From Pseudomonadota bacterium (GTDB taxonomy: Bacteria; Chloroflexota; UBA6077; JAJPGT01), in assembly GCA_021325655.1 (NCBI GenBank), contig JAJPGT010000024.1, positions 24,369 to 88,368 on the forward strand: 64,000 bases of DNA, read 5' to 3'. Made by a program: the position numbers and the translations under genes. The notes below the pieces were generated by a model, which had not been told where the DNA came from, did not search any database, and was given only the letters and a program-made list of their open reading frames with translations. Positions 16,181-25,768 of this stretch are shown in pieces; position 1 is the first letter of the stretch; every line of letters starts with the position of its first letter.

Positions 16181-17108
16181 CGCCCTCTCGCGCCGCCGGG
16201 TCGTCGTGCTGGGTGACGTCGCCACCGACGTGCTGGTGCGGATCCAGGAGCCGCTCGCCCCAGCGAGCGATACCCGGGCGGCGATCGAGGTCCACCCCGG
16301 TGGCTCTGGAGCGAACCAGGCGGCCTGGCTCGGCAGCCTCGGGCTGGAGGTGCACTTCATCGGCCGGGCCGGCCGCGATCCGTTCCGAGACACGCACCTG
16401 CGCGCGCTGCGGCGCCACGGCGTCATCCCCCACCTGACCCTGGATCCGGAGCGGCCGACCGGACTGATCGTGGTGCTGGTCGATCCAACGGGCGAGCGGA
16501 GCATGCTCACCGATCGCGGCGCCAACCTCGGGCTTCGCCCGAGCGATCTGCCGCCGGCACTGTTCCGCTCCGGCGATCACTTCCACCTGTCGGGCTACAC
16601 GCTGCACGAGCCGGAGACACGGGCGGCGGCGCTGGAGGCCCTGCGGCTCGCCCGCGCGGCAGGGATGACTATCTCAGTGGATCCCGCCTCCATGGCGCCG
16701 CTGGCGCGGGTCGGCCCGGCCCGCTTCCTGGAGTGGACTGAGGGCGCCGATCTCTGCTTTCCGAACCTGGACGAGGGGCGGCTGCTCAGCGACGCCGCTG
16801 AGCCCATGGCCGTCGCCGCGGCGCTCGCCGGGTGCTACGGCGCGGTGGCACTGAAGCTCGGCCGAGAGGGAGCGGTGTGGGCCCAGCGCGGCGCCGCCCC
16901 GGTGTACTTGCCGGCCGAACCGGCGGCCGTGGTGGATAGCACCGGAGCCGGCGACGCCTTCTGCGCCGGCTGCCTCGCCCACTGGCTCGCGGGAGCCCCG
17001 CCCGCCGAGGCGCTGGCGGCGGGGCTCCGCCTCGCCGCGATCGCGGTGAGCCAGGTGGGCGCCCGACCGCCCTCACCACCCTGGGGGCGCCGCGCCCGGC
17101 ACAGTTGA
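16164..17108 (+). CDS. PfkB-family sugar/nucleoside kinase, probably pseudouridine kinase
   Basis: A roughly 314-residue ribokinase-family kinase. It shows the N-terminal [13 protein letters not shown], the [15 protein letters not shown] substrate/Gly-Gly motif near residue 47 and the ATP-site [15 protein letters not shown] near residue 260, which includes the catalytic Asp. It overlaps the end of psuG, so phosphorylation of pseudouridine (PsuK role) is inferred from context. Start codon is uncertain: GTG at 16164 or 16173. The last 20 residues are unusually Pro/Arg rich. Confidence 0.82.
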   Translation: MPGVANALSRRRVVVLGDVATDVLVRIQEPLAPASDTRAAIEVHPGGSGANQAAWLGSLGLEVHFIGRAGRDPFRDTHLRALRRHGVIPHLTLDPERPTGLIVVLVDPTGERSMLTDRGANLGLRPSDLPPALFRSGDHFHLSGYTLHEPETRAAALEALRLARAAGMTISVDPASMAPLARVGPARFLEWTEGADLCFPNLDEGRLLSDAAEPMAVAAALAGCYGAVALKLGREGAVWAQRGAAPVYLPAEPAAVVDSTGAGDAFCAGCLAHWLAGAPPAEALAAGLRLAAIAVSQVGARPPSPPWGRRARHS

Positions 17109-17426
17109 GCCCCAGACGACGCGCCCCCTGGGGCGTGAGCGTTCCACCAGCGCCTTCGACCAGCCGCCGCGTCGTCGTCTCCGCCAGAGCGGGTCGGTGT
17201 TCAACGCGCGATTCAAGGACCAACAGGCCGGGGGACTCGGCCAGTGGGGCAGGTAACCTGTTCGCCCAGGAAGAGCGCGGTGGTGGCGGCGCGGGCATCC
17301 CTGGCCTGCATGAAACGCCGCTCCTATCCGCGGCCGGAACAGGAGAAGGCCCCCGAGCTGGAGCCCAGGGGCCTGGTGTCGGGGAGCGTGCTTCGGCCGG
17401 ATGGCTTGCTGAAAGCGTCCCGCCGG
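17109..17426. other. Intergenic stretch without a recognisable gene
   Basis: I see no coding signal in this 318-base convergent gap. A stem AGGCCCC/GGGGCCT (17347-17353 with 17368-17374) could serve as a weak terminator for the reverse-strand gene ending at 17427, though no T-run accompanies it. Confidence 0.4.
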
Positions 17427-17954
17427 TTACTGGAAGTGGAAGGGCAGGGGCGGATTGCTGAGCGGAATGCCGACCGGGCTGGGCTGGCAGGCCAGCACGC
17501 GCGTGGCCCAGTCCACGCTCGCGCCCGCCGGAATGTTGCTGTACGTAAAGGTCACGGTCAAGAAGTAGCTCCCAGCCGGGACGACGCCGTAGTCGATGCC
17601 CGTCACGGGGATCTTCTTGCTCCCGTTGGCAACGAGCAGAATGTCTTGCACCAGATCGCCGCCCGGCCAGTTGAGGATCGTGGAGACGAGATCGAACATC
17701 CCCGAGCCAGCGGGGAACGAGTACACCGGGTTCGGGTTGTGACTCGCGTCCGAGTCGCTGCTAAAGATCTGCGTCGCGCTGGAGCCCAGCGAGCAGGCGG
17801 CTGCGGCCGTGCCACTAGCGCCCGCGCGGACGACGTGGACCGCTTGGACACGGACCGCGCCGCTGGAAGCGTGCGAGGGGCTGGCGCTCGCGATCGGCGC
17901 GACGAGGCTCGCCAGGAGCAGGCAGGCGAACAGGGCCGCTATGGTCCTCTTCAT
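17427..17954 (-). CDS. Secreted protein, member A of a local paralogous pair
   Basis: A 175-residue exported protein. MKRTIAALFACLLLASLVAP is a clear signal peptide ending near ASA. The C-terminal third, TVTFTYSNIPAGASVDWA then CQPSPVGIPLSNPPLPFHF, aligns with the C-terminus of the protein at 19797-20375 (TTFTYPAVAPGTRVDWA then CQPEPVGLPF...LPFTF). The family is otherwise unknown to me. Two ATGs are possible (17963 and 17954); GGAGGAA spacing favours 17954. It is divergent from the Asp-box protein gene between the two paralogues. Confidence 0.75.
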   Translation of the reverse strand: MKRTIAALFACLLLASLVAPIASASPSHASSGAVRVQAVHVVRAGASGTAAAACSLGSSATQIFSSDSDASHNPNPVYSFPAGSGMFDLVSTILNWPGGDLVQDILLVANGSKKIPVTGIDYGVVPAGSYFLTVTFTYSNIPAGASVDWATRVLACQPSPVGIPLSNPPLPFHFQ

Positions 17955-18205
17955 TCCAGACATTTCCTCCTTACTCGTGATGGCGAAGACGGCCACCCGA
18001 CAACCCGCTACAGCATCGCACATCCGGCGGTAGCTGCCTATAGGCTGCCGCCCCCCGTGCCCATTTCTCAACCTCTTCTCAACCTCGCAGCGAGCTTCCT
18101 GGCGTTGTGCTGCGCCCGCCAGCCTGGTAGCGTAGAATGCACCCGCACGCGGGCAGCTCATCGCTGCCCGCGTCCTGGATGAGGTAAAGGGAGGAGCTCA
18201 GGACT

Positions 18206-19708
18206 ATGTATCCGCGATTCTGCATGCCGCCTCGCCGCAGAAGCGCGTTCCTCGCCCTCGCGCTCGCCAGTGTGATGGCGCTGTCGTCGACGCTGATGTC
18301 ACTCGCAGCGACGCTCGTGCAGATCAGCTCAGACCCATTCACCAACACCACGAGCGAGCACAAGACACAGGTCGAGCCGGACACCTACTCGTTCGGCAAC
18401 ACTGTGGTCGCGGCATTTCAGTCCGGCCGCTTCTACGACGGCGGCGCCTCGGACATCGGCTGGGCGACCTCGACCGATGGCGGCGTCACCTGGACGCACG
18501 GCTTTTTGCCGGGGATCACCACCATCACCGGTGACGGGCCCTTTGACCGGGTAAGCGACCCGGCGGTCGCCTACGACGCCAAGCACAACGTCTGGATCAT
18601 CTCCTCCCTGGCGCTGCTGAACGGGTCGGCCCGCCGGGCGGCCCATGGCACGCACGCCGGGCCGGGGAGCTCGGGCGTCATCTCGCTCGAGGGTGACGAA
18701 GAGGCGGGCCCGAATGGGGTGGCGGTGCTGGCGAGCCGCTCGACGGATGGCGGCCTGACCTGGGGCAACCCAGTCACGATCTTCAACGCCGGCCCGACCG
18801 GATTTATCGATAAGAACTGGACAGTGTGCGACGACACGCCGACCAGCCCGTTCTACGGCAACTGCTACACCGAGTTCGACGACTTCAACGATGGCGACCG
18901 GGTGAAGATGACGACCTCCACGGATGGAGGCCTCACCTGGAGCCCGCCGCAGAACACCGCCAACAACGCGACCGGCCTGGGCGGCCAGCCGGTGGTGCAG
19001 CCCAACGGCACCGTGATCGTCCCGCTGTCGGACGCCTTTGAATTCCAGATCCTCGCCTTCAAATCGACGAACGGCGGCGCGAGCTGGAGCGCGACGACCC
19101 GAGTGTCTCTGATCAGCCACCACTCCGTCGCCGGGCCAATGCGCAGTGGTCCGCTCCCCTCCGCCGAGATCGACGGCGCGGGCAAGGTCTACGTCGTCTG
19201 GTCCGACTGCCGCTTCCGGCCGGGCTGCACCGCGAACGACATCGTCATGAGCACCTCGACCAACGGAACCACGTGGTCGAGCCCGGCACGTATCCCGATC
19301 GCTCCGACGAGCAGCAATGCCGATTTCTTCATCCCGGGGCTCGGGGTGGACAAGGCGACCTCTGGGAGTAGCGCGCACCTCGGCCTCACCTTCTACGGCT
19401 ATCCGAACGCCAACTGCACTGCCTCGACCTGCCAGCTCGAGGTCGGCTTCATCGCCTCCACCAACGGGGGGAGCACCTGGGGCAAGGCGACCAAGCTGGC
19501 CGGGCCCATGAACGTGAACTGGATCGCCAACACCTCGCAAGGGCGGATGGTGGGCGATTACATCTCCACCTCGTTCACCGCCAGCGGCAAGGCAGTGCCG
19601 GCCTTCGCCGTCGCCACCGCCCCAACGGGTGGCGGCACCTGCGACGTGGGCAGTCTGAACTGCAACGAGGCCACGTTCTCGGTCGTCGGAGGCCTGCCCC
19701 TCCAGTAG
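18206..19708 (+). CDS. Secreted sialidase-fold (Asp-box/BNR repeat) protein
   Basis: A 500-residue exported protein with an N-terminal signal sequence (hydrophobic about residues 12-33). It carries at least six Asp-box motifs: TSTDGGVTW, SRSTDGGLTW, TTSTDGGLTW, KSTNGGASW, STNGTTW and STNGGSTW, spaced as blades of a beta-propeller. I cannot see a complete sialidase catalytic triad, so enzymatic activity is unproven; it may be an exo-glycosidase or a binding propeller. A GGGAGGAG site precedes the ATG, and a perfect 12-bp terminator follows. Two related small secreted proteins flank it. Confidence 0.82.
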   Translation: MYPRFCMPPRRRSAFLALALASVMALSSTLMSLAATLVQISSDPFTNTTSEHKTQVEPDTYSFGNTVVAAFQSGRFYDGGASDIGWATSTDGGVTWTHGFLPGITTITGDGPFDRVSDPAVAYDAKHNVWIISSLALLNGSARRAAHGTHAGPGSSGVISLEGDEEAGPNGVAVLASRSTDGGLTWGNPVTIFNAGPTGFIDKNWTVCDDTPTSPFYGNCYTEFDDFNDGDRVKMTTSTDGGLTWSPPQNTANNATGLGGQPVVQPNGTVIVPLSDAFEFQILAFKSTNGGASWSATTRVSLISHHSVAGPMRSGPLPSAEIDGAGKVYVVWSDCRFRPGCTANDIVMSTSTNGTTWSSPARIPIAPTSSNADFFIPGLGVDKATSGSSAHLGLTFYGYPNANCTASTCQLEVGFIASTNGGSTWGKATKLAGPMNVNWIANTSQGRMVGDYISTSFTASGKAVPAFAVATAPTGGGTCDVGSLNCNEATFSVVGGLPLQ

Positions 19709-19714
19709 CCCTGC

Positions 19715-19765
19715 GCTGGTGGGGCCGCGTGGTCCACGCTGGCCCCACCAGCCGCTCCTTTTGCC
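19715..19765 (+). terminator. Rho-independent terminator after the Asp-box gene
   Basis: GCTGGTGGGGCC (19715-19726) pairs perfectly with GGCCCCACCAGC (19741-19752) around a 14-base loop. A CCTTTTG run follows at about 19758. Confidence 0.75.
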
Positions 19766-19796
19766 ACCTCGCTATCGAAAAGGACAAAGGATCGCT

Positions 19797-20375
19797 ATGC
19801 GGATTAACGTCTTCACCTCGGGTATGCTTCTCCTGTTGGCAGTGGCCCTCGCGCCGGTGGCTAGCGCCAGCCAGCCTCGGGGTGGAGCCAGGAGCGAGAG
19901 CGCACCGGGCGGGATCGGCGCATTCCAGGTGGCTCAGGTCACCGTGGTTCGCGCGCCGCGCGGCGCCAGTGCTCCCGCCTCGGCCTCGGACACTGGCTGC
20001 GCGATGGCGCGCGGCGCGCGCTTCGTCTACAGCGCCCCCACGAATGACCTCACGGCAGCAACGTTCCAGTTCCCGGCCAGTGGCGGCTCCTTCGCGCTCG
20101 TCCAGACGGTCGAGACCGACGGCCCGCTGAGCGGCCTCGCTCTGAACTACGCGCTGCTGGACGTGGGCACCGGGCAGGTCCACACGTTCCGCAACCTCTG
20201 CTGTGTGGATATTCCAGACATGGGCGAGTGGCTGGTCTATACGACCTTCACCTATCCGGCGGTCGCGCCAGGCACCCGGGTGGACTGGGCCGACGGCATT
20301 CCGGGCTGCCAGCCAGAGCCGGTGGGGCTGCCGTTCCGTGCCTCGGCACCACTGCCCTTCACCTTCATCCAGTAG
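19797..20375 (+). CDS. Secreted protein, member B of a local paralogous pair
   Basis: A 192-residue exported protein: signal peptide MRINVFTSGMLLLLAVALAP to about residue 24, then a Cys-containing domain (DTGCAM, RNLCCVDIPD) and a C-terminal CQPEPVGLPF...PLPFTFIQ block shared with the protein at 17427-17954. The shared VDWA and CQPxPVGxP motifs mark an unnamed family. AAAGGA lies about 8 bases before the ATG at 19797. Cys pairs suggest disulfides outside the cell. Function unknown. Confidence 0.75.
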   Translation: MRINVFTSGMLLLLAVALAPVASASQPRGGARSESAPGGIGAFQVAQVTVVRAPRGASAPASASDTGCAMARGARFVYSAPTNDLTAATFQFPASGGSFALVQTVETDGPLSGLALNYALLDVGTGQVHTFRNLCCVDIPDMGEWLVYTTFTYPAVAPGTRVDWADGIPGCQPEPVGLPFRASAPLPFTFIQ

Positions 20376-20383
20376 GGCACCCG

Positions 20384-20869
20384 TTAGCCAACGGCGCCGG
20401 CACTGGTATCAGACCCCGGTGCCGGCGCCGCGCTGGGGCGGGCAGTGGGTAGGGCTGCCCGCCCCAACCCACGCTCCGGCAGCACCGCGGTGACATCGAT
20501 TTCCAGCAGCAGGTCATCCCGCCCCAGGTTGGCCGCCTGGACCATGGTGTAGGCCGGCCAGCGCCCCTCGGGAAACAGCCGCCGGCGGACCTCGATCTCG
20601 TACGGCGCGTGGCGGATGTCCGCCAGGTAGCAGACCACCTTCACCACGTCCGCCAGCGTTCCCCCGGCGGCGCTGAGGCAGCGCTCGATGTTCTTCCAGC
20701 ACTGCTCTGCCTGGGCCAGCGGGTCGCCCCGGCCAACCGTGTTCCCTGCCTCGTCGAACGCGACCTGGCCGGCGACGTAGACGGTGCTGCCGACGACGAT
20801 GACGTGCGAGTACGGCTCGGGCGGGGGCGCCACCCCCTCCGGCTGCACGTAGCGCCGCTCCGCGTTCAC
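20384..20869 (-). CDS. RidA (YjgF/YER057c/UK114) family protein
   Basis: A 161-residue RidA-type protein: VYVAGQVAFDEAGN, QAEQCWKNIERCLSAAGGTLADVVKVVCYLADI and PAYTMVQAANLGRDDLLLEIDVTAVL are the family's characteristic blocks. RidA hydrolyses reactive enamine/imine intermediates; catabolic paralogues serve specific pathways. About 30 residues after the domain are a Pro/Ala tail. Its GTG start overlaps the creatininase stop (GTGA), with GGAGG upstream, so the two are co-translated. It converges with the 19797 gene with 8 bases between stops. Confidence 0.9.
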   Translation of the reverse strand: MNAERRYVQPEGVAPPPEPYSHVIVVGSTVYVAGQVAFDEAGNTVGRGDPLAQAEQCWKNIERCLSAAGGTLADVVKVVCYLADIRHAPYEIEVRRRLFPEGRWPAYTMVQAANLGRDDLLLEIDVTAVLPERGLGRAALPTARPSAAPAPGSDTSAGAVG

Positions 20870-21675
20870 TGCGCCACCTCCTCCGCCCCTGCCCGCGGCG
20901 GGAACGTCTTGAACACCGCCTCGACCTCCTGAATGAAGCGCACCCCGGCCGCCTCGATCTGGTCCAGGTACATCCGCCCGCGCTCGGCGCTCGAGCCGCG
21001 CGGGTCGCCCCAGACACCGGAGCGGGTGGCGCGGTAGGTGGTCCCTTTGCCGGAGAAGAAGAACGCGGCGACGACCGCGGGGGTTGGTGGGCTGGGGAAC
21101 GCCGGGTACTCCCGTACCGCGCGCTCGAGGTCGACCAGCGACGGGTCCACCGCCATCACCGCCGAGGTCTCCCCAATGTTGGCGTGCAGCCCCGCCTCCG
21201 CGCTCAGGTACTCCTTGAGCTGGTCGGGCGGCAGGGGGTCCCAGTAGTTGAACGGGAAGGCGATCGTGCCGGGCGGCAACCGGTCGCCGATCTCGGCGAT
21301 GGCGGCGGACATCGCGATGATGTTGGTGTAGTGGCCGTTGACGAAGATGATCTCGCGGAAGCCGGCGTCGGCCAGCGACAGGCAGATGTCCTGGATCAGC
21401 CCGGTCAGCGTGGCGACCGATAGGTAGACCAGGCCCGAGAAGCCCTTGTGGTCGCCCGACAGCCCGTAGGGCACGGTCGGCGCCACCAGCGCCCCGATGC
21501 GCCGGGCGATGCGGACACTCACCTCCGTGGCGAGCAGCGCGTCGGTACACAGTGGGGCGTGCGGGCCGTGCTGCTCGGTCGAGCCGGTCGGCACGATCAC
21601 CTTCGGGCTCCGCCGCACCTGCTCGGCGACCTCGGGGTTCGTACATTCAGCCAGCAGCAGTGACGACCGTTTCAT
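20866..21675 (-). CDS. Creatininase-family amidohydrolase
   Basis: A 269-residue creatininase-family enzyme. The metal and catalytic signatures are visible: PTGSTEQHGPHAPLCTDALLA (Glu/His/Asp), FVNGHYTNI and HANIGETSAVMAVDP. Members hydrolyse cyclic amides or amide bonds, including creatinine and formamidopyrimidine-type substrates. The ATG at 21675 follows GGGAGGCGG. It lies downstream of a peptide-type ABC transporter and upstream of RidA on the same strand, so the set may import and degrade an amide-containing compound. Confidence 0.9.
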   Translation of the reverse strand: MKRSSLLLAECTNPEVAEQVRRSPKVIVPTGSTEQHGPHAPLCTDALLATEVSVRIARRIGALVAPTVPYGLSGDHKGFSGLVYLSVATLTGLIQDICLSLADAGFREIIFVNGHYTNIIAMSAAIAEIGDRLPPGTIAFPFNYWDPLPPDQLKEYLSAEAGLHANIGETSAVMAVDPSLVDLERAVREYPAFPSPPTPAVVAAFFFSGKGTTYRATRSGVWGDPRGSSAERGRMYLDQIEAAGVRFIQEVEAVFKTFPPRAGAEEVAQ

Positions 21676-21821
21676 TCCGCCTCCCGTTCGCCGGCTGGCC
21701 ACCGGTTCCGCGCTCGCTTCGGGGCTGCCGGGGGCACTCCCTGCCCCCAAGGCGCCAGCGGCGCCGCGATTCTACCGCATCGTCCGAGCACGTCCACCCA
21801 AGCGGCCCGGTCGCCACGCGG

Positions 21822-22841
21822 CTACCCGTTGGGCAGCGGGGCGAAGTTGAAGCAGGCGACCCAGTGGTCGGGCTCAACCTGCTCCAGCCTCGGCTCCTCT
21901 GCCCGACAGCGGTCGATCGCCCGGAAGCAGCGGCTGGCGAAGCGGCAGGCACGGGGTGGATCGATCGGGCTGGGGATCTCTCCGCGCAGGCGGATCCGCT
22001 CGCGGCGGTGGCTGTCGAGGCTAGGGATGGCGGATAGCAGCGCCTGCGTGTAGGGGTGCAGCGGCCGGGTGTAGAGCCGCTCCTTCGGCGCGGCCTCCAC
22101 CACCTTGCCCAGGTACATGACCGCCACGCGATCCGCCACGTGCTTGACCACGCTCAGGTCGTGGGAGATGAACAGGTAGGTGAGCCCCAGCTCCTTCTGC
22201 AGCTCGCGCAGCAGATTCAGGATCTGCGCCTGGATCGAGACGTCGAGCGAGGAGACGGGCTCGTCGGCGACCAGGAACTCCGGGCGGACGGCGAGGGCGC
22301 GGGCGATGCAGATGCGCTGCCGCTGCCCGCCGCTGAACTCGTGCGGGTAGCGCTCCGCGGCGGCGCGGGGCAGCCCGACCAGGTCGAGCAGCTCGCGCAC
22401 CCGGGCTCTCCGGTGCGGGCGCTCGGCCGGGTCGCGGATGCCCTCCGCAATGATGCTTCCGACGCTCATCCGCGGGTCGAGGGAGGAGTAGGGATCCTGG
22501 AAGATGATCTGCATTCGCCGCCGCAGCCGGCGCAGCTCGGCGGCAGGCAGCGCGCCGAGCTCCTGGCCATCGAACCAGACGCGGCCGCGGCTGGGCGGGA
22601 CCAGGTTCAGGATCAGCCGGCCGAGGGTGGATTTGCCGCTACCGCTCTCGCCCACCAGCCCCAGTGTCTCCCCGCGCTGGATCTCCAGGCTCACGTCGTC
22701 CACCGCGGACAGCCAGGCCGTGGTGCGGCGCAGCAGCCCGCGCCGGATCGGGAACGCCTTGCTCAGGTGCTCGGTCCGGACCAGCGGCGGAGCGCTACTG
22801 GAAGGGCTGGGGGTTCCAGCAGCGGAAGGCATGGTGGCCAC
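21822..22841 (-). CDS. Oligopeptide/dipeptide ABC transporter ATP-binding protein (OppF/DppF type)
   Basis: A 339-residue ATPase with Walker [11 protein letters not shown]-loop [13 protein letters not shown], signature FSGGQRQR, Walker [14 protein letters not shown] and the C-terminal oligopeptide-transporter extension ending in a Cys-rich [14 protein letters not shown] motif, which can bind an Fe-S cluster in this subfamily. Its start overlaps the preceding ATPase gene by up to 47 bases; ATG 22832 is an alternative. It is the last transporter gene before creatininase. Confidence 0.93.
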   Translation of the reverse strand: MATMPSAAGTPSPSSSAPPLVRTEHLSKAFPIRRGLLRRTTAWLSAVDDVSLEIQRGETLGLVGESGSGKSTLGRLILNLVPPSRGRVWFDGQELGALPAAELRRLRRRMQIIFQDPYSSLDPRMSVGSIIAEGIRDPAERPHRRARVRELLDLVGLPRAAAERYPHEFSGGQRQRICIARALAVRPEFLVADEPVSSLDVSIQAQILNLLRELQKELGLTYLFISHDLSVVKHVADRVAVMYLGKVVEAAPKERLYTRPLHPYTQALLSAIPSLDSHRRERIRLRGEIPSPIDPPRACRFASRCFRAIDRCRAEEPRLEQVEPDHWVACFNFAPLPNG

Positions 22842-23844
22842 CGTCGGACGACTCCAAATACGGCTTCTCTTGCCAGCAGCGGTCGAGGGCGAACGGGCAG
22901 CGCGGGGCGAACAGGCAGGCCGGCGGGAGCTGGCGCGGATCGGGCACCTGGCCGGGGATCACGTGGAGCTGCTCCTGCTGCGCGTCCAGCCGCGGCAGCG
23001 CCCGCAGCAATCCCTGGCTGTACGGGTGCCGCGGCGCGGCGAAGAACTGCGTGGTGGGGGCGGTCTCGACGATCTCCCCAGCATACATTACCGCCACCCG
23101 GTCCGCCGCCTCGGCGACCACCGCCAGGTTGTGGGTGATCAGCAGCACCGCCATCTGGCGCCGCCGCTGCTCCTCCTTGATCAGGTCCAGGATCTGCGCC
23201 TGCACCGTGACGTCCAGCGCGGTCGTCGGCTCGTCGGCAACCAGCAGCGTGGGGTTGAGCGCCAGCGCCAGCGCGATCATCACCCGCTGCCGCATCCCGC
23301 CGGAAAGCTGATGCGGATAGGCGTCGAAGCGCTGCTTCGGAGAGGGGATGCCAACCTCCTCCAGCATGGTCAGTGCCAGCTCCCGCGCCTGCGCAGCCGA
23401 CACCCCGCGATGTACCCGGATCACGCTCGTTAGCTGCGAGCCAATGGTGAAGACCGGGTCGAGCGAGGTCAGTGGCTCCTGGAAGATCATCGAGATCCGG
23501 TCGCCGCGAATGCGCCGCATCTCCGGCAGCGGCAGCGCGAGCAGGTTCCTCCCCTCCAGCCAGACCTCGCCAGCGGTGATCCGGCCGGGCGGGTTGGGCA
23601 CCAGCCGCAGCAGGGACAGGGCAGTCATGCTCTTGCCGCAGCCGCTCTCGCCCACCAGCCCCAGTGTCTCGCCCCGCTGGATGTCGAAGGAGACGTCGCG
23701 CACAACATCGACCGGCCCGCTCCGCAGCACCAGCGTGGTGCGCAGCCCGCGCACCGACAGGACCGGCCCGCCGCGCTGGTCAGGGGCGGCCGCGACAGCG
23801 GCCGGGGCAGCGCCTGGAGCGTGCTGATCGTCCGCCATGCTCAC
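22795..23844 (-). CDS. Oligopeptide/dipeptide ABC transporter ATP-binding protein (OppD/DppD type)
   Basis: A 349-residue ATPase with Walker [10 protein letters not shown]-loop [12 protein letters not shown], signature LSGGMRQR, Walker [13 protein letters not shown] and the OppD C-terminal tail containing [14 protein letters not shown]. About 30 N-terminal residues are an Ala/Pro-rich leader. It overlaps the upstream permease gene by four bases and the downstream ATPase gene, so the cluster is tightly coupled. Confidence 0.93.
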   Translation of the reverse strand: MSMADDQHAPGAAPAAVAAAPDQRGGPVLSVRGLRTTLVLRSGPVDVVRDVSFDIQRGETLGLVGESGCGKSMTALSLLRLVPNPPGRITAGEVWLEGRNLLALPLPEMRRIRGDRISMIFQEPLTSLDPVFTIGSQLTSVIRVHRGVSAAQARELALTMLEEVGIPSPKQRFDAYPHQLSGGMRQRVMIALALALNPTLLVADEPTTALDVTVQAQILDLIKEEQRRRQMAVLLITHNLAVVAEAADRVAVMYAGEIVETAPTTQFFAAPRHPYSQGLLRALPRLDAQQEQLHVIPGQVPDPRQLPPACLFAPRCPFALDRCWQEKPYLESSDGGHHAFRCWNPQPFQ

Positions 23845-24746
23845 TCGTCTCGCAGTCGGGGGTCGAGAACGTCGCGCAGCCCGTCGCCAAGCAGGTTCAG
23901 CCCGAGCACGAGCAGCACAATCGCCAGCCCGGGGATCGTCGCCATCCAGTGGCTCTTCAGCAGGTAGTTGCGCCCCTCGGCGATCATCGTCCCCAGGCTC
24001 GGCAACGGCGGCTGTGCCCCGAGGCCGATGAACGACAGCCCGGCCTCGACGATGATCGCCAGGGCGACGTAGTAGGAGCCCATCACCAGGGCGGGAGCCA
24101 GGACATTCGGCAGCAGGTGCCGCAGCATGATCTCCAGGTCGCCCACACCCAGCGCCTGGGCCGCCTGGACGAACTCCCGCTCCCGCAGCGAGAGCACCTC
24201 GCCGCGGACGATGCGGGCGAACCCGGCCCAGTTGATGAGCCCGATCGCGAGCACCGCGCCGGTCAGCCCCGGGCCGAGCGCGCCGACCAGGACGACCGCG
24301 ATCAGGATCAACGGGAAGCCCCAGGTGAACTCCACCAGCCCGCTGATGACAGCGTCCACCCAGCCACGATAGTAGCCGGCGAGCAGCCCGAAGGCGGTGC
24401 CGACCACCAGCGAGACGAGGGTGACCCCGAAGCCGACCAGTAGCGAGATCCGAATGCCATACACCAGCCGGCTCAGGGTGTCGCGGCCGACCGAGTCGGT
24501 GCCGAGCAGATGGCCAGCAGTGAGCGGTGGCTTGAGCGGCGCCAGCAGGTTCTGCTTCTCATAGTCATACGGGGCGAGCAGCGGGGCAAACAGCCCGATC
24601 AGGATGAACAGCAGCGCAATGGTGGAGCCGACCAGCACCAGCTTGTTGCGCGCGAGCTGCCGGCTGGCGCGCGCCAGCCGGCTGGGCCGAGCAGGCGCCA
24701 CCTCCTGCGCCTCCCAGGCGATCTGGCCGGAGGGGATCGCGCTCAT
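23841..24746 (-). CDS. Oligopeptide/dipeptide ABC transporter permease (OppC/DppC type)
   Basis: A 301-residue permease with an N-terminal cytoplasmic segment, a first membrane helix (LVLVGSTIALLFILIGLFAP, about residues 36-55) and the DppC-type core, including HLLGTDSVGRDTLSRLVYG and the EAA-like coupling loop AAQALGVGDLEIMLRHLLPN. It pairs with the DppB-type permease at 24839-25759, 92 bases upstream. Confidence 0.93.
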   Translation of the reverse strand: MSAIPSGQIAWEAQEVAPARPSRLARASRQLARNKLVLVGSTIALLFILIGLFAPLLAPYDYEKQNLLAPLKPPLTAGHLLGTDSVGRDTLSRLVYGIRISLLVGFGVTLVSLVVGTAFGLLAGYYRGWVDAVISGLVEFTWGFPLILIAVVLVGALGPGLTGAVLAIGLINWAGFARIVRGEVLSLREREFVQAAQALGVGDLEIMLRHLLPNVLAPALVMGSYYVALAIIVEAGLSFIGLGAQPPLPSLGTMIAEGRNYLLKSHWMATIPGLAIVLLVLGLNLLGDGLRDVLDPRLRDE

Positions 24747-24838
24747 CGGTTCCCCCTCGCCGTCGTGTGCTCACGCGCTCCCGGGGTTGGGGGAGCGGGC
24801 CGCGGTACGTAAGCCAGATGCCGTCGCATGCCCGCGCC

Positions 24839-25759
24839 TCACGCCGCCCGGATGCGGGGATCGACCAGCCCGTACATCACGTCCGCCAGCCAGTTCGCCA
24901 GCACCACCACCGTGACCAGCAGCAGCGAGAAGAACTGCGCCACCGGGTAGTCGCGCCGCAGCACCGAATCGACCAACAGGTAGCCGACGCCGGGCCAGTT
25001 GAACACCGTCTCGACGATCAGCGTGTAACCGATCAGCCAGCCCAGCCGCAGCCCGGCGAGCGAGATCACCGGGATCAGTGCATTGCGAAAGACATGCACC
25101 CCCACCACCTGCCACTCGGGGAGCCCGGCCGCCCGCAGGGTGCGGACGAAGTCCTGGCGCAGATGCTCCAGCATGGAGGAGCGCATCATGCGCATCGTCA
25201 CCGCTGTGCCCTCGGCTGCCAGGACGATCGTGGGCATGATGAGATGCTGCAGGCTGCAGCAGCCGGCGGAGGGAAGCAGCTTGAGCTGAAAGCTGAACAG
25301 GTACACCAGCAGCAGCGCCAGCCAGAAGTTGGGGATGCCCATCCCGAGAATCCCGACGCCCGTGGCGAGCTGATCGATCCAGGTGTTGCGCTTCGCCGCC
25401 GCGATCACCCCCAGCGGGATGCCGATGAGGTAGGAAACCAGGACCGCCGCCAGGCCGAGGATCAGGCTGTTGGTCCCGTACTTGGCCAGCAGCTCGAGCA
25501 TCGGCGTCCCGTTGACGAGCGAGACGCCCAGGTTCCCACGCGCCATATTCGAGATGTAGACCACGTACTGGAGGTAGATCGGCTGATTGAGCCCCAGGCG
25601 CTCGCGGTAGGCGTCGCGCACCTCCTTGAGCGCCAGCGGGTTCAGCACCACCCCAACCGGGTCGCCCGGGGCGAAGCGCAGCGAGTAGAAGATGGCGATG
25701 GACGACAGCAGGAGGATCAGCAGCATCCGCCCGCCGCGTCGCGCCAGGTACGCCAGCAT
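24839..25759 (-). CDS. Oligopeptide/dipeptide ABC transporter permease (OppB/DppB type)
   Basis: A 306-residue permease starting in the usual way (MLAYLARRGGRMLLILLLSS) with the GDP-V loop (APGDPVGVVLNP) and coupling loop VRTLRAAGLPEWQVVGVHVFRN. Six membrane helices are expected. It begins 9 bases after the binding-protein stop. Confidence 0.93.
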   Translation of the reverse strand: MLAYLARRGGRMLLILLLSSIAIFYSLRFAPGDPVGVVLNPLALKEVRDAYRERLGLNQPIYLQYVVYISNMARGNLGVSLVNGTPMLELLAKYGTNSLILGLAAVLVSYLIGIPLGVIAAAKRNTWIDQLATGVGILGMGIPNFWLALLLVYLFSFQLKLLPSAGCCSLQHLIMPTIVLAAEGTAVTMRMMRSSMLEHLRQDFVRTLRAAGLPEWQVVGVHVFRNALIPVISLAGLRLGWLIGYTLIVETVFNWPGVGYLLVDSVLRRDYPVAQFFSLLLVTVVVLANWLADVMYGLVDPRIRAA

Positions 25760-25768
25760 CGGGAACCC

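Noticed and set aside
17109..17426. Possible small gene on the forward strand in the convergent gap
   Set aside because: The translation is Arg/Pro/Ser-rich without hydrophobic core, ribosome site or family.
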